Shown: positions 47,148 through 56,734, numbered from the stretch's first letter. The stretch: DNA of 64,000 nt from Betaproteobacteria bacterium HGW-Betaproteobacteria-14 (GCA_002840845.1 PHCS01000003.1:43487-107486); one strand, 5' to 3'. Program-made: numbers and translations. The notes: generated by a model from the sequence alone, not told the origin.

Positions 47148-47450
47148 TCAGCAGGCGAGGCTTGCGCTCAAACACAGCGAGCGCTTGATCCAGGCGAGCA
47201 GGAACCACAGCCAAAGCATCAGGAAGAAGGCGACAAAGGGCAGGTGCTTGTCGATGATGACGCTGGGCGTGATCTTGCGCGTGATCGCCAATGCCGGCCG
47301 CGTGATGACCTGAAGCAGGCGGAAGACGAAATTGTCGTGCCTGCGGGAACCCGCCAGGAAGGCCAGCACGCCCTGACCGAGAAGCGCCAGCAGCGCCACT
47401 TCAACGAGGGCGCGCAGGGCTGAGAGGAGGAACAGGTATAGCTGGCTCAT
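47148..47450 (-). CDS. Small integral membrane protein, YggT-like
   Basis: The 100-aa protein has an N-terminal hydrophobic region (about residues 3-33), then VITRPALAITRKITPSVIIDKHLPFVAFFLMLWLWFLLAW (about residues 49-88). The P-x-L/I-R-x-I-x-P spacing resembles YggT family proteins. The stop abuts the sensor kinase stop. It may be co-transcribed ahead of the symporter gene on the same strand only if read through from there (28 bp gap, symporter upstream). Function unknown. Confidence 0.6.
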   Translation of the reverse strand: MSQLYLFLLSALRALVEVALLALLGQGVLAFLAGSRRHDNFVFRLLQVITRPALAITRKITPSVIIDKHLPFVAFFLMLWLWFLLAWIKRSLCLSASLAC

Positions 47451-47477
47451 GAAGGGTCGAATTGAAGTGAACAGACC

Positions 47478-49568
47478 CTAGCGCCGGCCAAACGCTTCAA
47501 TATCGCTGGCCAGCTTCGGATAGCGGACATGATCGACCAGTTCCTGCATGTCCTGGGGCGGTGGCGGCGAGATGAGGGAGCCGACGATGACGCCGATAAA
47601 TCCCGCGGGAATGCCGAATACGCCCGCTGAAATCGGATCGATGTCGTACCATAAAGTGTCATTGACGCCGAAGAACGGGTAGGTTCGGATCATGTAATAG
47701 CCGCAGACGAACAGCCCGGTCGCCATGCCGAGAATGGCGCCGAGCTTGTTGGCGCGCTTCCAGAACACGCCCAGCACCAGCGCTGGGAAGAAGCCCGAGG
47801 CCGCCAGCGAGAATGCAGCGCCGACCAAGAACAGGATGTTGCCCGGCTTCAGCAGGGTGACGTAGGCGGCGATGAGGGCGGCGGCCAGCAGCAGGCCCTT
47901 CGATACGGCGATGCGCCGGGTCGTCGGCGCCTTGGGGTCGATCATCTTGTAGTAGAGGTCATGCGATAGCGCATTGGCGATGGTCAGCAGCAGGCCGTCG
48001 GCTGTAGACAACGCAGCCGCCAGGCCACCGGCCGCGACGAGGCCGGAGATCACATAAGGCAGTCCGGCAATCTCAGGCGTGATCAACACGATGAGGTCGC
48101 CGTCGATGGAGATCTCGGCGAGTTGCACGATGCCGTCCTTGTTGATGTCCGTGATCGACATCAGCGCCTTGTCCACCGCCGCCCAGCTGCTGACCCAGGA
48201 CGGCAGCTGGGCGAAGCTCGACCCGACCACGTTGCCGTACACCTCGGCTTTCACCAGGATCGCCAGGGCCGGCGCCGTGAAATAGAGCAGGAAGATGAAG
48301 AACAGCGACCAGCCCACAGAAATGCGGGCCGCTCTGACGGATGGCGTCGTGTAGTAGCGCATGAGGATGTGCGGCAGGGCGGCTGTGCCCACCATCAGGC
48401 AGAGCACCAGCGCGAGGAAGTTCTTGCGCTTCCGCGCGCGCTCGGCCTCGTCCTTCCCGGCAAAGGGTTCGGCGTGCGGCTTGACCGGTTCCGCCTGGGC
48501 GGCGGCGCCCGCCCTCTCCTTGGCCCACGCCTCTCTGGCCGCATCCGGATCGGCCGGGAATCGCCTGATGGCTCTTTCCGCTGTCACGATGGCACGGACG
48601 TCCGGCATATCGACGACCTTCAGCGCCTCGGCCTCGGCCACCATCTTTCTTTTCTCCTCGGCGAGATAGCGCTCGCCGCCGGTTGCCAGACGTTTCAGCT
48701 TGGCGTCGGTGGCGGCGACACGTTCGCTCAGGATGCGGCGCACCGAATCTTCCGCAGCGCCCTTCGGCGTGGTCTTGTCGTTGAACTCCTTCTCCAGCGC
48801 CGTCACCCTCGGCAGGGCGGAGGTGTAGGCGAAGATCTGCGGCACGGGGGTGCCGGTGTGCTTGATGGACAGCCACACTACCGGGATCATGTAGGCGACG
48901 ATCAGGATGATGTACTGGGCCACCTGCGTCCAGGTCACGGCCCGCATGCCGCCGAGGAAGGAGCATACAAGGATGCCGGCGAGGCCGACGAACACGCCGA
49001 TGCCGAACTCGAGGCCGGTGAGGCGGCTGGTGATGATGCCGACGCCGTAAATCTGCGCCACCACGTAGGTGAAGGAGCAGGTAATCGTGACAATGATGCC
49101 GACGAAACGCGGCAGGTTGCCGCCGTAGCGGGCGCCGAGGAAATCCGGAATGGTGAACTGGCCGAACTTGCGCAGGTAGGGCGCGAGAAACAGCGCCACC
49201 AGGCAGTAGCCGCCGGTCCAGCCCATGACGAAAGCCAGGCCGTCGAACCCGGCGTGGTAGAGCGTGCCGGCCATGCCGATGAAACTCGCCGCCGACATCC
49301 AGTCGGCGCCCGTTGCCATGCCGTTGAAGATGGCCGGCACGCGCCGCCCTGCGACGTAGTATTCGGACACTTCCGCCGTCTTCGACATGAAGCCGATGCC
49401 GGCATACAGCAGGATGGTGGCGAAGAGGAAGATGTAGCCGAGGATGCGCGGCTGCACGCCGAGCCACTCGAGGCCACCGACCAGGAGGATGAACACGAGA
49501 AAACCGCCCGTGTAGAAGCCGTAGTATTTTTTAAGCTGGGCGTAGAAGCTGGACTGCCTCGAAGACAT
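47478..49568 (-). CDS. Sodium:solute symporter, acetate/carboxylate type (large form)
   Basis: The 696-aa protein is a SSSF permease with about 13 membrane helices, close to the VC_2705 subfamily that is found with DUF4212 subunits. ATGADWMSAASFIGMAGTLY, GYCLVALFLAPYLRKFGQFTIPDFLGARYGG and ISGLVAAGGLAAALSTADGLLLTIANALSHDLYYK are signature stretches. Compared with its paralog at 51334-53175 it has an extra ~90 residues of charged coiled-coil-like sequence (about residues 250-385, EKEFNDKTTPKGAAEDSV... RKRKNF) between helices. The DUF4212 gene ends 2 bp upstream, so the pair forms an operon. The transported substrate is not proven; monocarboxylates such as acetate are likely. Confidence 0.9.
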   Translation of the reverse strand: MSSRQSSFYAQLKKYYGFYTGGFLVFILLVGGLEWLGVQPRILGYIFLFATILLYAGIGFMSKTAEVSEYYVAGRRVPAIFNGMATGADWMSAASFIGMAGTLYHAGFDGLAFVMGWTGGYCLVALFLAPYLRKFGQFTIPDFLGARYGGNLPRFVGIIVTITCSFTYVVAQIYGVGIITSRLTGLEFGIGVFVGLAGILVCSFLGGMRAVTWTQVAQYIILIVAYMIPVVWLSIKHTGTPVPQIFAYTSALPRVTALEKEFNDKTTPKGAAEDSVRRILSERVAATDAKLKRLATGGERYLAEEKRKMVAEAEALKVVDMPDVRAIVTAERAIRRFPADPDAAREAWAKERAGAAAQAEPVKPHAEPFAGKDEAERARKRKNFLALVLCLMVGTAALPHILMRYYTTPSVRAARISVGWSLFFIFLLYFTAPALAILVKAEVYGNVVGSSFAQLPSWVSSWAAVDKALMSITDINKDGIVQLAEISIDGDLIVLITPEIAGLPYVISGLVAAGGLAAALSTADGLLLTIANALSHDLYYKMIDPKAPTTRRIAVSKGLLLAAALIAAYVTLLKPGNILFLVGAAFSLAASGFFPALVLGVFWKRANKLGAILGMATGLFVCGYYMIRTYPFFGVNDTLWYDIDPISAGVFGIPAGFIGVIVGSLISPPPPQDMQELVDHVRYPKLASDIEAFGRR

Positions 49569-49570
49569 GC

Positions 49571-49831
49571 CTATTCCCGTGCCTCCTGGGCGCCCAGTTC
49601 GTCGTCAAGCTTGTTCTGGTGGTGTGCGTAATAAACAATGATCAGGACGTAGATGATCAGCGAGCCCTGCGCCCCCATGTAGAAACCGAGGGGGCCGATG
49701 AAGTCGAGCTGGTTGAGTTCGCGCGCGAAGAAGGCCACGACGAAGGTGGCGACGAACCAGATGGCGAGCAGAATGCTGGTGACTCTCAGGGTGCGTCGCC
49801 AGTACGCCCGATGCTTTTCGGTAAGCGGCAT
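49571..49831 (-). CDS. DUF4212 symporter small subunit
   Basis: The 86-aa protein has two membrane helices (about residues 18-40, SILLAIWFVATFVVAFF, and 48-70, GFYMGAQGSLIIYVLIIVYYAHHQNKLD). The ELNQLDFIGPLGFYMGAQG segment is the DUF4212 signature. These proteins accompany VC_2705-type symporters and are probably needed for stability or activity. ATG 49831 is preferred over an in-frame start at 49870, since AAGGAAGAAC precedes it and the family begins at MPLTEKHRAYWRR. It leads the operon. Confidence 0.88.
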   Translation of the reverse strand: MPLTEKHRAYWRRTLRVTSILLAIWFVATFVVAFFARELNQLDFIGPLGFYMGAQGSLIIYVLIIVYYAHHQNKLDDELGAQEARE

Positions 49832-49899
49832 GGAAGTTGTTCTTCCTTTTCGTGTGGGCGGGTACAGCACCCGGCGCCCGTCGGGCGATCTCCCCCTTC

Positions 49900-49941
49900 T
49901 TACACTGCATTATCGCCACGTCAAACTGACAGAATGCTTAC
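49900..49941 (-). promoter_or_regulatory. 42-bp promoter element shared by both symporter operons, copy 1
   Basis: Read on the minus strand: GTAAGCATTCTGTCAGTTT, then GCGATAATGCAGTGTAA. About 83% identical by eye to 53699-53740. GATAAT could be a -10. It lies 69 bp before the DUF4212 start. Confidence 0.55.
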
Positions 49942-50049
49942 TGGGCGACCTGCAACAGACCAGCAGGCACCTTCGGGCATCCTGCCATATCCGGCTACGT
50001 CCGGCGGGGCAGACCCGTGCATGTCGAATTGAGTGACTGCAGAGAGGGA

Positions 50050-50799
50050 ATGGTTCACAATCCCACATTCACCATCAACCCTGCAAAACAGAATGGCGCC
50101 CGGGAGACCTTATCCGTGATCGGCGAATATTTCACACAACGCTTTGGCAAACTGGCCCACCCATCGGTGATGCTCAGGAATCTGCGGGATTACTTCGGTT
50201 TCGGCAAGCGGCGGGCCGAACCCGTCGGCAGCCGCGCCGAACTGCGGCGGTTTCTCGAGACGCGCGCCAGCTATGTGGCGCAGTTCTCGCTGTACGGCTA
50301 TCTGCGTACGCGGGCGGGCCAACGCTATCCGGAGCTCTTCGACGATGACGTCTTCGTGAAGTCAATCAACATCGCCAAATGGCACATCTGGCTGGCCTGC
50401 CTGTCGGATCTTGCCGTCTACTCCGGCGGGATGCTGGCCCGTCGCATGCCGGGATCGGCGGATGCGGCCGGTGCCCTGGTGCGGGAGCTGGTGGCGGAGA
50501 TCATTGCCGCTGCAGGACAGCCGGAGGACGCCGATGATGAATTTGCCGCCCATGCGGCGCGCATCCAGGCACGCCTGGCGCTGTGCGAATGGAATCGCAT
50601 TGCCGACGGCGAGGACTGCTTCTCGGAAAGCCCCGCGGCACTGGTGCGCTGGGCCCCCATCGTCGATGAGCTGAAGACGCTGGACGAACCGATCGTGCTC
50701 AATTCGGTACGCTTCCGCTGGCAGGAAGTGCGCCGCCATCTGCGGCAGTTTCTCGATGCCGAGGGCGTGCTGGGCGAAAGCGCCGGACACCGCCCGTAG
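50050..50799 (+). CDS. Hypothetical protein next to the symporter operons
   Basis: The 249-aa cytosolic protein is mostly helical, with no signal peptide or membrane segment. Distinct stretches are VIGEYFTQRFGKLAHPSVMLRNLRDYFGFGKR, the acidic-aromatic ELRRFLETRASYVAQFSLYGYLRTRAG, then IAKWHIWLACLSDLAVYSGG. I do not recognise the family. Conserved placement between two symporter systems suggests a link to transport or its control, which is inference. Start choice: ATG 50050 follows GAGAGGGA; an ATG at 50017 is also in frame. It is divergent from the first symporter operon across the 42-bp element. Confidence 0.65.
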   Translation: MVHNPTFTINPAKQNGARETLSVIGEYFTQRFGKLAHPSVMLRNLRDYFGFGKRRAEPVGSRAELRRFLETRASYVAQFSLYGYLRTRAGQRYPELFDDDVFVKSINIAKWHIWLACLSDLAVYSGGMLARRMPGSADAAGALVRELVAEIIAAAGQPEDADDEFAAHAARIQARLALCEWNRIADGEDCFSESPAALVRWAPIVDELKTLDEPIVLNSVRFRWQEVRRHLRQFLDAEGVLGESAGHRP

Positions 50800-50889
50800 C
50801 TGGCTTCTGCCCGCCGCCGCCCGGCCTCGGGCGGCGCAGGACCCATTCCCGAGGCATCCCCCCGCTGTCACGCGGGGCACGCCCCGCCC

Positions 50890-51246
50890 CTATTTCAGAA
50901 TCAGGCCGAGCAGGTAGTTCACCCCCACCGCGATCTCGCTTTCGAGCGGGAACGACAGCATGCCCATCACCGAATAGCCGAGCAGCCAGGGCATCAGGTA
51001 GAAGCGGAAGATGAAGAAAAACCAGGCTACGTAGAGCGGTATGAAGGGCCCGATCAGAAACTCCGGCGTGATGGGGGCGAACAGCTTCAGCAACGGGTTG
51101 GTCACGCGCACGAAAAAGCGCATGAAGAAGAAGTTGCTCTCCTCGGGCAGGAACAGCCGCATCCCGAAGCGCCCGATCAGCGTCCACATCACCGTGCCCA
51201 TCAGGTAATCGACGACAATCGCCCAGATGGGTATCGCATCAGTCAT
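50890..51246 (-). CDS. Small multi-helix membrane protein
   Basis: The 118-aa protein has about three to four hydrophobic helices (AIVVDYLMGTVMWTLIG near the start, FLIGPFIPLYVAWFFFIFRFYLMPWLLG and SVMGMLSF later). FVRVTNPLLKLFAPITPEFL resembles the YggT family P-L-L-x-P-x-x-x-x-P pattern, like the protein at 47148-47450. It lies downstream of the second symporter gene on the same strand, with 87 bp between them. Function unknown; possibly co-transcribed. Confidence 0.65.
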   Translation of the reverse strand: MTDAIPIWAIVVDYLMGTVMWTLIGRFGMRLFLPEESNFFFMRFFVRVTNPLLKLFAPITPEFLIGPFIPLYVAWFFFIFRFYLMPWLLGYSVMGMLSFPLESEIAVGVNYLLGLILK

Positions 51247-51333
51247 TCAGTTACTCCTGCGTCAGTCAAAAAAACAGGTAAAAAAAATCCGGGGCGATAT
51301 GCTCGCCCCGGACGAGATGATACCGAATTGCCC

Positions 51334-53175
51334 TTAGTGCGTGGAGCTCAGGTAGGTCTCACCGCGCGGGATGCGGATTTCGTCGACCATGTCCTGCGTC
51401 TCCTTGTCGGGCGGTGCGGTCACCAGCGAGACGACCACCATGGCGATCAGGCTGACGGTAGCGCCGACCATGCCGAAGCGCAGGTCGTCCATGCCGTACC
51501 AGGGCTTCATGCCGCCCCATTTCACCATGTACAGGTACCACCAGCCGGAACCCAGGCCGAGCACCATGCCGGCGATGGCGCCGGGACGGTTGGCACGCTT
51601 CCACCAGACGCCGAGCACCAGCGGGAAGAACAGGCCGGACATGGCGAAGCAGAAGGCCCAGGCCACCGCGCCGAGAATCCCGGTCAGCTTCATACTGGCT
51701 ACCAACGCTCCGGCCGCACCGATGATGACGAGGAGCACGCGGGCGACGATCAGCCGCTTGCGGGTCTCCGCCTTCGGATCGATGATCTTGTAGTACAGAT
51801 CGTGCGAGAGCGCGTTGGCGATGGCCAGCAGCAGGCCGTCGGCGGTGGACATGGCAGCTGCCATGCCGCCTGCGGCAACCAGGCCGGAGATCACGTAGGG
51901 CAGGCCGGCCATTTCAGGCGTCGCCAGCACCACGATGTCGCCGCGCAGGAAGAACTCGTTGATCTGCACGATGCCGTCCGCGTTGGCGTCCTTCAGCGCA
52001 ATCATCCCGACGGCGCTCCACTTCTGGATCCAGGTCATCGCCAGCACCTCATCGAACGACCGGCCGATGATGTGGGTCGACAGACTGGGATCGAGCAGCG
52101 AGAGCTTGGTGAAGGTGGCAAGCGCCGGCGCCGTGAAGTAGAGGATGAAGATGAACAGCAGCGACCAGGCCACCGAGCTGCGCGCCGCACGAACCGACGG
52201 GGTCGTGAAGTAGCGCATCAGGATGTGCGGCAGGGAAGCGGTGCCGATCATCATGCAGGCCACCAGCGTGACGAAGCGCCAGGCGGCGATGCCGCCTTCG
52301 GCCGGGTTCGAATGCAGGACGGTCAGCGAGGACAGGCCGGGGAAGGTCTTGGCGACGCCTTCGGCGGCCTTCAGCGTACCCACACCCAGCACCGGCTCGA
52401 GCTCGGCGATCTTCGCCACCGCCTCGCCATAGACGAGGTGCGGGAGGGGACCGAAGCCCTGCTTGATCGACATCCAGAACACCGGGATCAGGTAGGCGAT
52501 GATCAGCACGATGTACTGCGCCACCTGGGTCCAGGTCACCGCGCGCATGCCGCCCAGCATCGAGCAGAGCAGGATGCCCAGCAGGCCGAACCAGACGCCG
52601 ACTTCGAACGGGATGGCCAGCGCGCGGGAGGCGATGGTGCCCGTGGCGTTGATCTGCGCCGTCACGTAGGTGAAGGAAGCGACCACCAGCACGATGACTG
52701 CGAAGAAGCGCGCCAGCTTGCCGCCGTAACGCGTGCCGATGAAGTCGGGCACGGTGTAGCAGCCGAACTTGCGCAGGTACGGCGCCATCAGCGTCGCCAC
52801 CAGCACGTAGCCGCCGGTCCAGCCCACCACGAAGGCGAGGTAGCCGTGACCGCCGAGGTAGATGCCGCCGGCCATCGCGACGAACGAGGCGCCGGACATC
52901 CAGTCGGCCGCAGTTGCCATGCCGTTGAACACCGGGGGAACCTGGCGTCCGGCGACGTAGTAGGCATCCACCTGCATGGTGCGCGACAGCCAGCCGATGA
53001 GGGCGTAGATCACCACCGTGAAGGACAGGAACAGGATGCCGATGGTGTCGGCGCCGATTCCCATCTGCTCCAGGATTGCCATGGCGGCGAAGAACACCAG
53101 GAAGCCCCCGGTATAGAGGGCGTAGATTTTGGGGAGGTTGTCGATGAAACTCCCCTGCATTCTAAATAAACTCAT
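51334..53175 (-). CDS. Sodium:solute symporter, acetate/carboxylate type (short form)
   Basis: The 613-aa protein is a second VC_2705-type SSSF permease with about 13 helices. It shares long stretches with the copy at 47478-49568: GMATAADWMSGASFVAMAGGIYLGG, GGYVLVATLMAPYLRKFGCYTVPDFIGTRYGG and ISGLVAAGGMAAAMSTADGLLLAIANALSHDLYYK. It lacks the charged insertion. The DUF4212 gene ends 12 bp upstream. Duplication within the locus is probable, with divergence in substrate or in regulation; the promoters share a 42-bp element. Confidence 0.92.
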   Translation of the reverse strand: MSLFRMQGSFIDNLPKIYALYTGGFLVFFAAMAILEQMGIGADTIGILFLSFTVVIYALIGWLSRTMQVDAYYVAGRQVPPVFNGMATAADWMSGASFVAMAGGIYLGGHGYLAFVVGWTGGYVLVATLMAPYLRKFGCYTVPDFIGTRYGGKLARFFAVIVLVVASFTYVTAQINATGTIASRALAIPFEVGVWFGLLGILLCSMLGGMRAVTWTQVAQYIVLIIAYLIPVFWMSIKQGFGPLPHLVYGEAVAKIAELEPVLGVGTLKAAEGVAKTFPGLSSLTVLHSNPAEGGIAAWRFVTLVACMMIGTASLPHILMRYFTTPSVRAARSSVAWSLLFIFILYFTAPALATFTKLSLLDPSLSTHIIGRSFDEVLAMTWIQKWSAVGMIALKDANADGIVQINEFFLRGDIVVLATPEMAGLPYVISGLVAAGGMAAAMSTADGLLLAIANALSHDLYYKIIDPKAETRKRLIVARVLLVIIGAAGALVASMKLTGILGAVAWAFCFAMSGLFFPLVLGVWWKRANRPGAIAGMVLGLGSGWWYLYMVKWGGMKPWYGMDDLRFGMVGATVSLIAMVVVSLVTAPPDKETQDMVDEIRIPRGETYLSSTH

Positions 53176-53187
53176 ATGTCATCCCCC

Positions 53188-53451
53188 CTAGTCTTCTTCG
53201 GCGACGCCGCATTCGCGGTCAATCTTGTCTTGCTGCTTGACGAAGATGAACAGCTGGATCACGAAGATGGCAAGCGATCCCTGTGCCGCAAAGTAGTAGC
53301 CTAGCGGAAAGTGGTTGAAGCTCATCTTGTTGAGTTCGGGCGCGAACCAGTGAACGACGTACGAGAAGATGAACCAGACGATCAGGTGACCGATCATCAG
53401 GTTTCGCGTACGCGGCCAGTGGGACTCCCGCAGAGCATTGTCTGTGGTCAC
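53188..53451 (-). CDS. DUF4212 symporter small subunit (second copy)
   Basis: The 87-aa protein has the same two-helix plan as 49571-49831: MIGHLIVWFIFSYVVHWFA and GYYFAAQGSLAIFVIQLFIFVKQQDKIDRECG, with ELNKMSFNHFPLGYYFAAQG as the DUF4212 signature. GAGGAGGAAT lies upstream of the start at 53451. It leads the second symporter operon. Confidence 0.9.
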   Translation of the reverse strand: MTTDNALRESHWPRTRNLMIGHLIVWFIFSYVVHWFAPELNKMSFNHFPLGYYFAAQGSLAIFVIQLFIFVKQQDKIDRECGVAEED

Positions 53452-54066
53452 TTATTATTCCTCCTCAAGGTTAGTGGTTCTGCTGAAACACCAATCGTTG
53501 CTGCCTGTTGCCTTTGCTGAACCGGCACGCTAACAACACTGGATCGCGTACCGCCCATGTCCCTTTTACTGCATTTATCACATGAGGCCTCCCTTGGATG
53601 TTGCCATTCGCGGTTTGCCCTCGGTGCGCAGCGGATTCCCCTCTTCTTGCGCGCCGACTCACTTCACACCCCGGATGTCGCAATGACAATTCCTCCGGTT
53701 ACTCTGCATTATCGCGGCCTGAAACTGACAGAAAGCTTACAGCGCGGCAATCTGCCAAAAGCGATATATCAGCCGATGTTCCGGTGATGCGCCGCAGCAT
53801 TCCTGGCGGTGCAGGCCGGAAGTTTGATTACTTGGGGATTCTTGTTGCAATTCGAGTGGAAGCTGTTGGGGAATGCTTCGCTGCAGCGAGATTTGCGTGC
53901 ACATCGCCATTTGCCACATCGGCACCGTCCTGCGGCGGCTGACTTTCCGCAGCGCCAGGAGACAACCTGCCGATTTGCCAAGCGGACCCAAACCAGTATA
54001 ATTCCGCCTCTTTCGCCAGGGCGGTGCAGTTATTGCCGGATCCCAAGGCAAGAGGCGAAGAATTTT
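53452..54066. other. 615-bp intergenic region before the tRNA-Phe locus
   Basis: It holds the 42-bp promoter element at 53699-53740, about 250 bp before the DUF4212 start. A weak 24-bp-motif match on the minus strand (near 53922-53945, AAAGTCAG half conserved) lies further on. The rest shows no convincing gene. Long open frames here are unconserved-looking on both strands. Confidence 0.5.
53699..53740 (-). promoter_or_regulatory. 42-bp promoter element shared by both symporter operons, copy 2
   Basis: Minus-strand reading: GTAAGCTTTCTGTCAGTTT, then GCGATAATGCAGAGTAA. It matches 49900-49941 at about 35 of 42 positions. The leader to the DUF4212 gene is about 180 bp longer than in copy 1. Confidence 0.55.
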
Positions 54067-54096
54067 GGCCAGATAGCTCAGTTGGTAGAGCAGCGG
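54067..54096 (+). pseudogene. Truncated tRNA-Phe 5' fragment
   Basis: GGCCAGATAGCTCAGTTGG through TAGAGCAGCGG repeats the acceptor 5' strand and D-arm of the intact tRNA-Phe 75 bp downstream with one change. The shared stretch also includes about 10 bases upstream (AAGAATTTTG). The sequence then diverges and cannot form a complete tRNA. Confidence 0.75.
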
Positions 54097-54141
54097 CCGC
54101 AGCCAATATCCGCGTTGAGAGGTTGCAGCAGAAAGAATTTT

Positions 54142-54217
<76 letters not shown>

Positions 54218-54232
54218 GTGATATCAACAGAG

Positions 54233-54258
54233 GCCCGCCTACCGGCGGGCTTTTCTTT
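54233..54258 (+). terminator. Terminator after tRNA-Phe
   Basis: GCCCGCC-TACC-GGCGGGC is followed by TTTTCTTT. It sits 15 bp after the tRNA and isolates it from hemA. Confidence 0.9.
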
Positions 54259-54303
54259 ATGGGCGTTGATCTGCATCATCCCTTTGATCCGGTAGCCTAA
54301 TGC

Positions 54304-54309
54304 TATAAT
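54304..54309 (+). promoter_or_regulatory. Probable -10 element of hemA
   Basis: TATAAT in GCTATAATTTCC lies 32 bp before the hemA start. A TTTGAT at 54283 is closer than normal for a -35 (15-bp gap). Confidence 0.4.
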
Positions 54310-54341
54310 TTCCTTGGATAATTTCGACCCGACCGCCTCCA

Positions 54342-55595
54342 ATGCAGCTTTATGCCCTCGGTCTCAACCACCATACCGCGCCGCTTGCCGTGCGCGAAAA
54401 GGTGGCGTTCGATCCGGTGCGTCTGCCGCAGGCGCTGGTCGAACTGACGCATGGCCGTGAAGTGCGCGAGGCGGCGATCCTGTCGACCTGCAACCGCACC
54501 GAGTTGTATTGCGCCGCAGAAGCGCCCGAATCGGCGGCGGAGTGGCTGGCCGAATATCATCAGCTGTTGCCGCAGAAGATTTCCCCGTACCTCTACACAC
54601 TGCCCAGCCGCGATGCCGTGCGGCACATGTTCCGCGTCGCCAGCGGCCTCGATTCGATGGTGCTGGGCGAGCCGCAGATCCTCGGCCAGATGAAGCATGC
54701 GGCACGCGTGGCGGAGAATGCCGGCACGATGGGCACGCTGCTGCACAAGCTGTTCCAGAAGACCTTCGCCGTGGCGAAGGAGGTGCGCTCCACTACCGCC
54801 ATCGGCGCCAACATCGTATCGATGGCGGCGGCAACCGTACACCTGGCCGAGCGCATCTTCGAGGACATTGCCGAACAAAAGGTGCTGTTCATCGGCGCCG
54901 GTGAAATGGTCGAATTGTGCGCTGCGCACTTTGCCGCGCGCAAACCGAAGCGGCTCACCGTCGCCAACCGCACGCTGGAACGCGGCGAGGCACTGGCGTC
55001 GCGCTTCTCGGGCGACGCCATCCAGCTCGACGAGATCGGCGAGCGCCTTCCCGAGTACGATGTGATCGTATCCTGCACCGCCAGCCCTCTGCCGATCATC
55101 GGGCTGGGCATGGCCGAGCGCGCCGTCAAGGCGCGGCGCCATCGCCCGGTGGTGATGGTGGACCTGGCCGTGCCGCGCGACATCGAGCCTGAAATCGCCG
55201 AACTTGACGACGTCTTTCTTTATACGCTGGACGACCTCGGCGTCATTGTCGAGTCGGGGCTGGAATCGCGCGAGAAGGCGGTGGTGGAGGCCGAGGCGAT
55301 CATAACCTCGCGCGTGGACGGATTCCTGCACTGGCTGGAGTCGCGCGAGACGGTGCCGACCATCCGCGCGCTGCGCGATAGCGCCGAACGCACGCGCCGC
55401 CATGAAGTGGAGCACGCCCTGAAACTGCTGGGCAAGGGGGAGGACCCGCAGCGCGTGCTGGAGGCGCTGTCGCACGGCCTCACCAACAAGCTGATGCACG
55501 GCCCGACCGCCGCGCTGAACCAGAGCGACGGGCCGAGCCGCAGCGAGCTGGCCGAGCTCATCGCCCGCATCTACCACCTGCATCCCGAAGAGTAG
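54342..55595 (+). CDS. hemA: Glutamyl-tRNA reductase
   Basis: HemA reduces glutamyl-tRNA to glutamate-1-semialdehyde with NADPH, starting tetrapyrrole synthesis. The 417-aa protein has the N-terminal catalytic domain with the nucleophilic Cys in [13 protein letters not shown] (about residue 50), then [18 protein letters not shown]. The NADPH domain has [17 protein letters not shown], and the C-terminal helical dimerisation domain follows. The [16 protein letters not shown] start is typical. prfA follows 53 bp downstream, giving the common betaproteobacterial order hemA-prfA-prmC-grxD. Confidence 0.96.
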   Translation: MQLYALGLNHHTAPLAVREKVAFDPVRLPQALVELTHGREVREAAILSTCNRTELYCAAEAPESAAEWLAEYHQLLPQKISPYLYTLPSRDAVRHMFRVASGLDSMVLGEPQILGQMKHAARVAENAGTMGTLLHKLFQKTFAVAKEVRSTTAIGANIVSMAAATVHLAERIFEDIAEQKVLFIGAGEMVELCAAHFAARKPKRLTVANRTLERGEALASRFSGDAIQLDEIGERLPEYDVIVSCTASPLPIIGLGMAERAVKARRHRPVVMVDLAVPRDIEPEIAELDDVFLYTLDDLGVIVESGLESREKAVVEAEAIITSRVDGFLHWLESRETVPTIRALRDSAERTRRHEVEHALKLLGKGEDPQRVLEALSHGLTNKLMHGPTAALNQSDGPSRSELAELIARIYHLHPEE

Positions 55596-55648
55596 CTGAG
55601 AGGACGGCGTCCCGTGCCGGTCGCGGGGGCGGGCCGTTCGCTATACCC

Positions 55649-56734
55649 ATGAAAACCACCATCCACGACAAGCTTGCCCACCTGAGCCGCCGCCTCGCCG
55701 AGCTCGACCTGCTGCTGGCGAGCGAGACCGCGACGCAGGACATGGACGCCTACCGCAAGCTGACGCGCGAGCATGCCGAGATTGCGCCGGTGGCGGCGCT
55801 GTTCGCCGAGTACCGCAAGGCGGAGGCGGGTGTGAACTCGGCGCAGGCCATGCTGGCGGACCCCGAGATGAAGGATCTGGCCGAGGAGGAGATCCGCGCC
55901 TGCCGCGAGGAAATGGCGCGCCTCGAGGGCGAGCTGCAGCGCGCCCTGCTGCCGGCCGATCCCAACGACGATCGCAATCTCTTCCTGGAAATCCGCGCCG
56001 GCACCGGCGGCGACGAGTCGGCGCTGTTCGCCGGCGACCTCTTCCGCATGTATGCGCGCTATGCCGAGCGGCAGCGCTGGAAGGTCGAGGTCATTTCGCA
56101 GAACCCGTCCGACCTCGGCGGCTACCGGGAAGTCATCCTGCGCATCGTAGGCGCTGGCGCCTATTCGAAACTGAAGTTCGAATCCGGCGGCCACCGCGTG
56201 CAGCGCGTGCCGGCCACCGAGACGCAGGGGCGCATCCACACTTCGGCGTGCACGGTGGCGGTGCTGCCCGAGGCGGACGAGCTGGCCGACGTCGTCATCA
56301 ATCCGGCCGAAATCCGCATCGACACCTACCGCGCCAGCGGGGCGGGCGGCCAGCACGTGAACAAGACCGATTCCGCCGTGCGCGTGACACACCTGCCCAC
56401 CGGCATTGTCGTCGAGTGCCAGGACGACCGCTCGCAGCACAAGAACAAGGCGCAGGCGCTCTCCGTGCTCGTGGCGCGCATCAAGGACAAGCAGACGCGC
56501 GAGCAGCAGGCGCAGATCGCCTCGACGCGGAAATCGCTGGTGGGCAGCGGCGATCGTTCCGAGCGCATCCGCACCTACAACTTCCCGCAGGGACGCATCA
56601 CCGACCACCGCATCAACCTGACGCTGTACAAGATCGACGCCATCATGGACGGCGATCTGGACGAGCTGATCGGCGCGCTGTCCGCCGAGCACCAGGCGGA
56701 GCAGTTGGCGGCGCTTGCCGAAGAAGCGGCGTGA
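55649..56734 (+). CDS. prfA: Peptide chain release factor 1
   Basis: RF1 ends translation at UAA and UAG. The 361-aa length is standard. [14 protein letters not shown], the PxT-region [15 protein letters not shown] (stop codon recognition by P-A-T, as in RF1), and the peptidyl-tRNA hydrolysis loop [17 protein letters not shown] (GGQ at about residue 232) are all present. ATG 55649 is supported by [20 protein letters not shown]. Its stop overlaps the prmC start (GTGA), so the methyltransferase that modifies its Gln is coupled to it. Confidence 0.97.
   Translation: MKTTIHDKLAHLSRRLAELDLLLASETATQDMDAYRKLTREHAEIAPVAALFAEYRKAEAGVNSAQAMLADPEMKDLAEEEIRACREEMARLEGELQRALLPADPNDDRNLFLEIRAGTGGDESALFAGDLFRMYARYAERQRWKVEVISQNPSDLGGYREVILRIVGAGAYSKLKFESGGHRVQRVPATETQGRIHTSACTVAVLPEADELADVVINPAEIRIDTYRASGAGGQHVNKTDSAVRVTHLPTGIVVECQDDRSQHKNKAQALSVLVARIKDKQTREQQAQIASTRKSLVGSGDRSERIRTYNFPQGRITDHRINLTLYKIDAIMDGDLDELIGALSAEHQAEQLAALAEEAA

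Noticed and set aside
49900..49941. A sigma-54 promoter in the shared symporter element (TGGCGATAATGCA).
   Set aside because: The GG and GC dinucleotides are 7 bp apart rather than 10, and copy 2 lacks the TGGC part.
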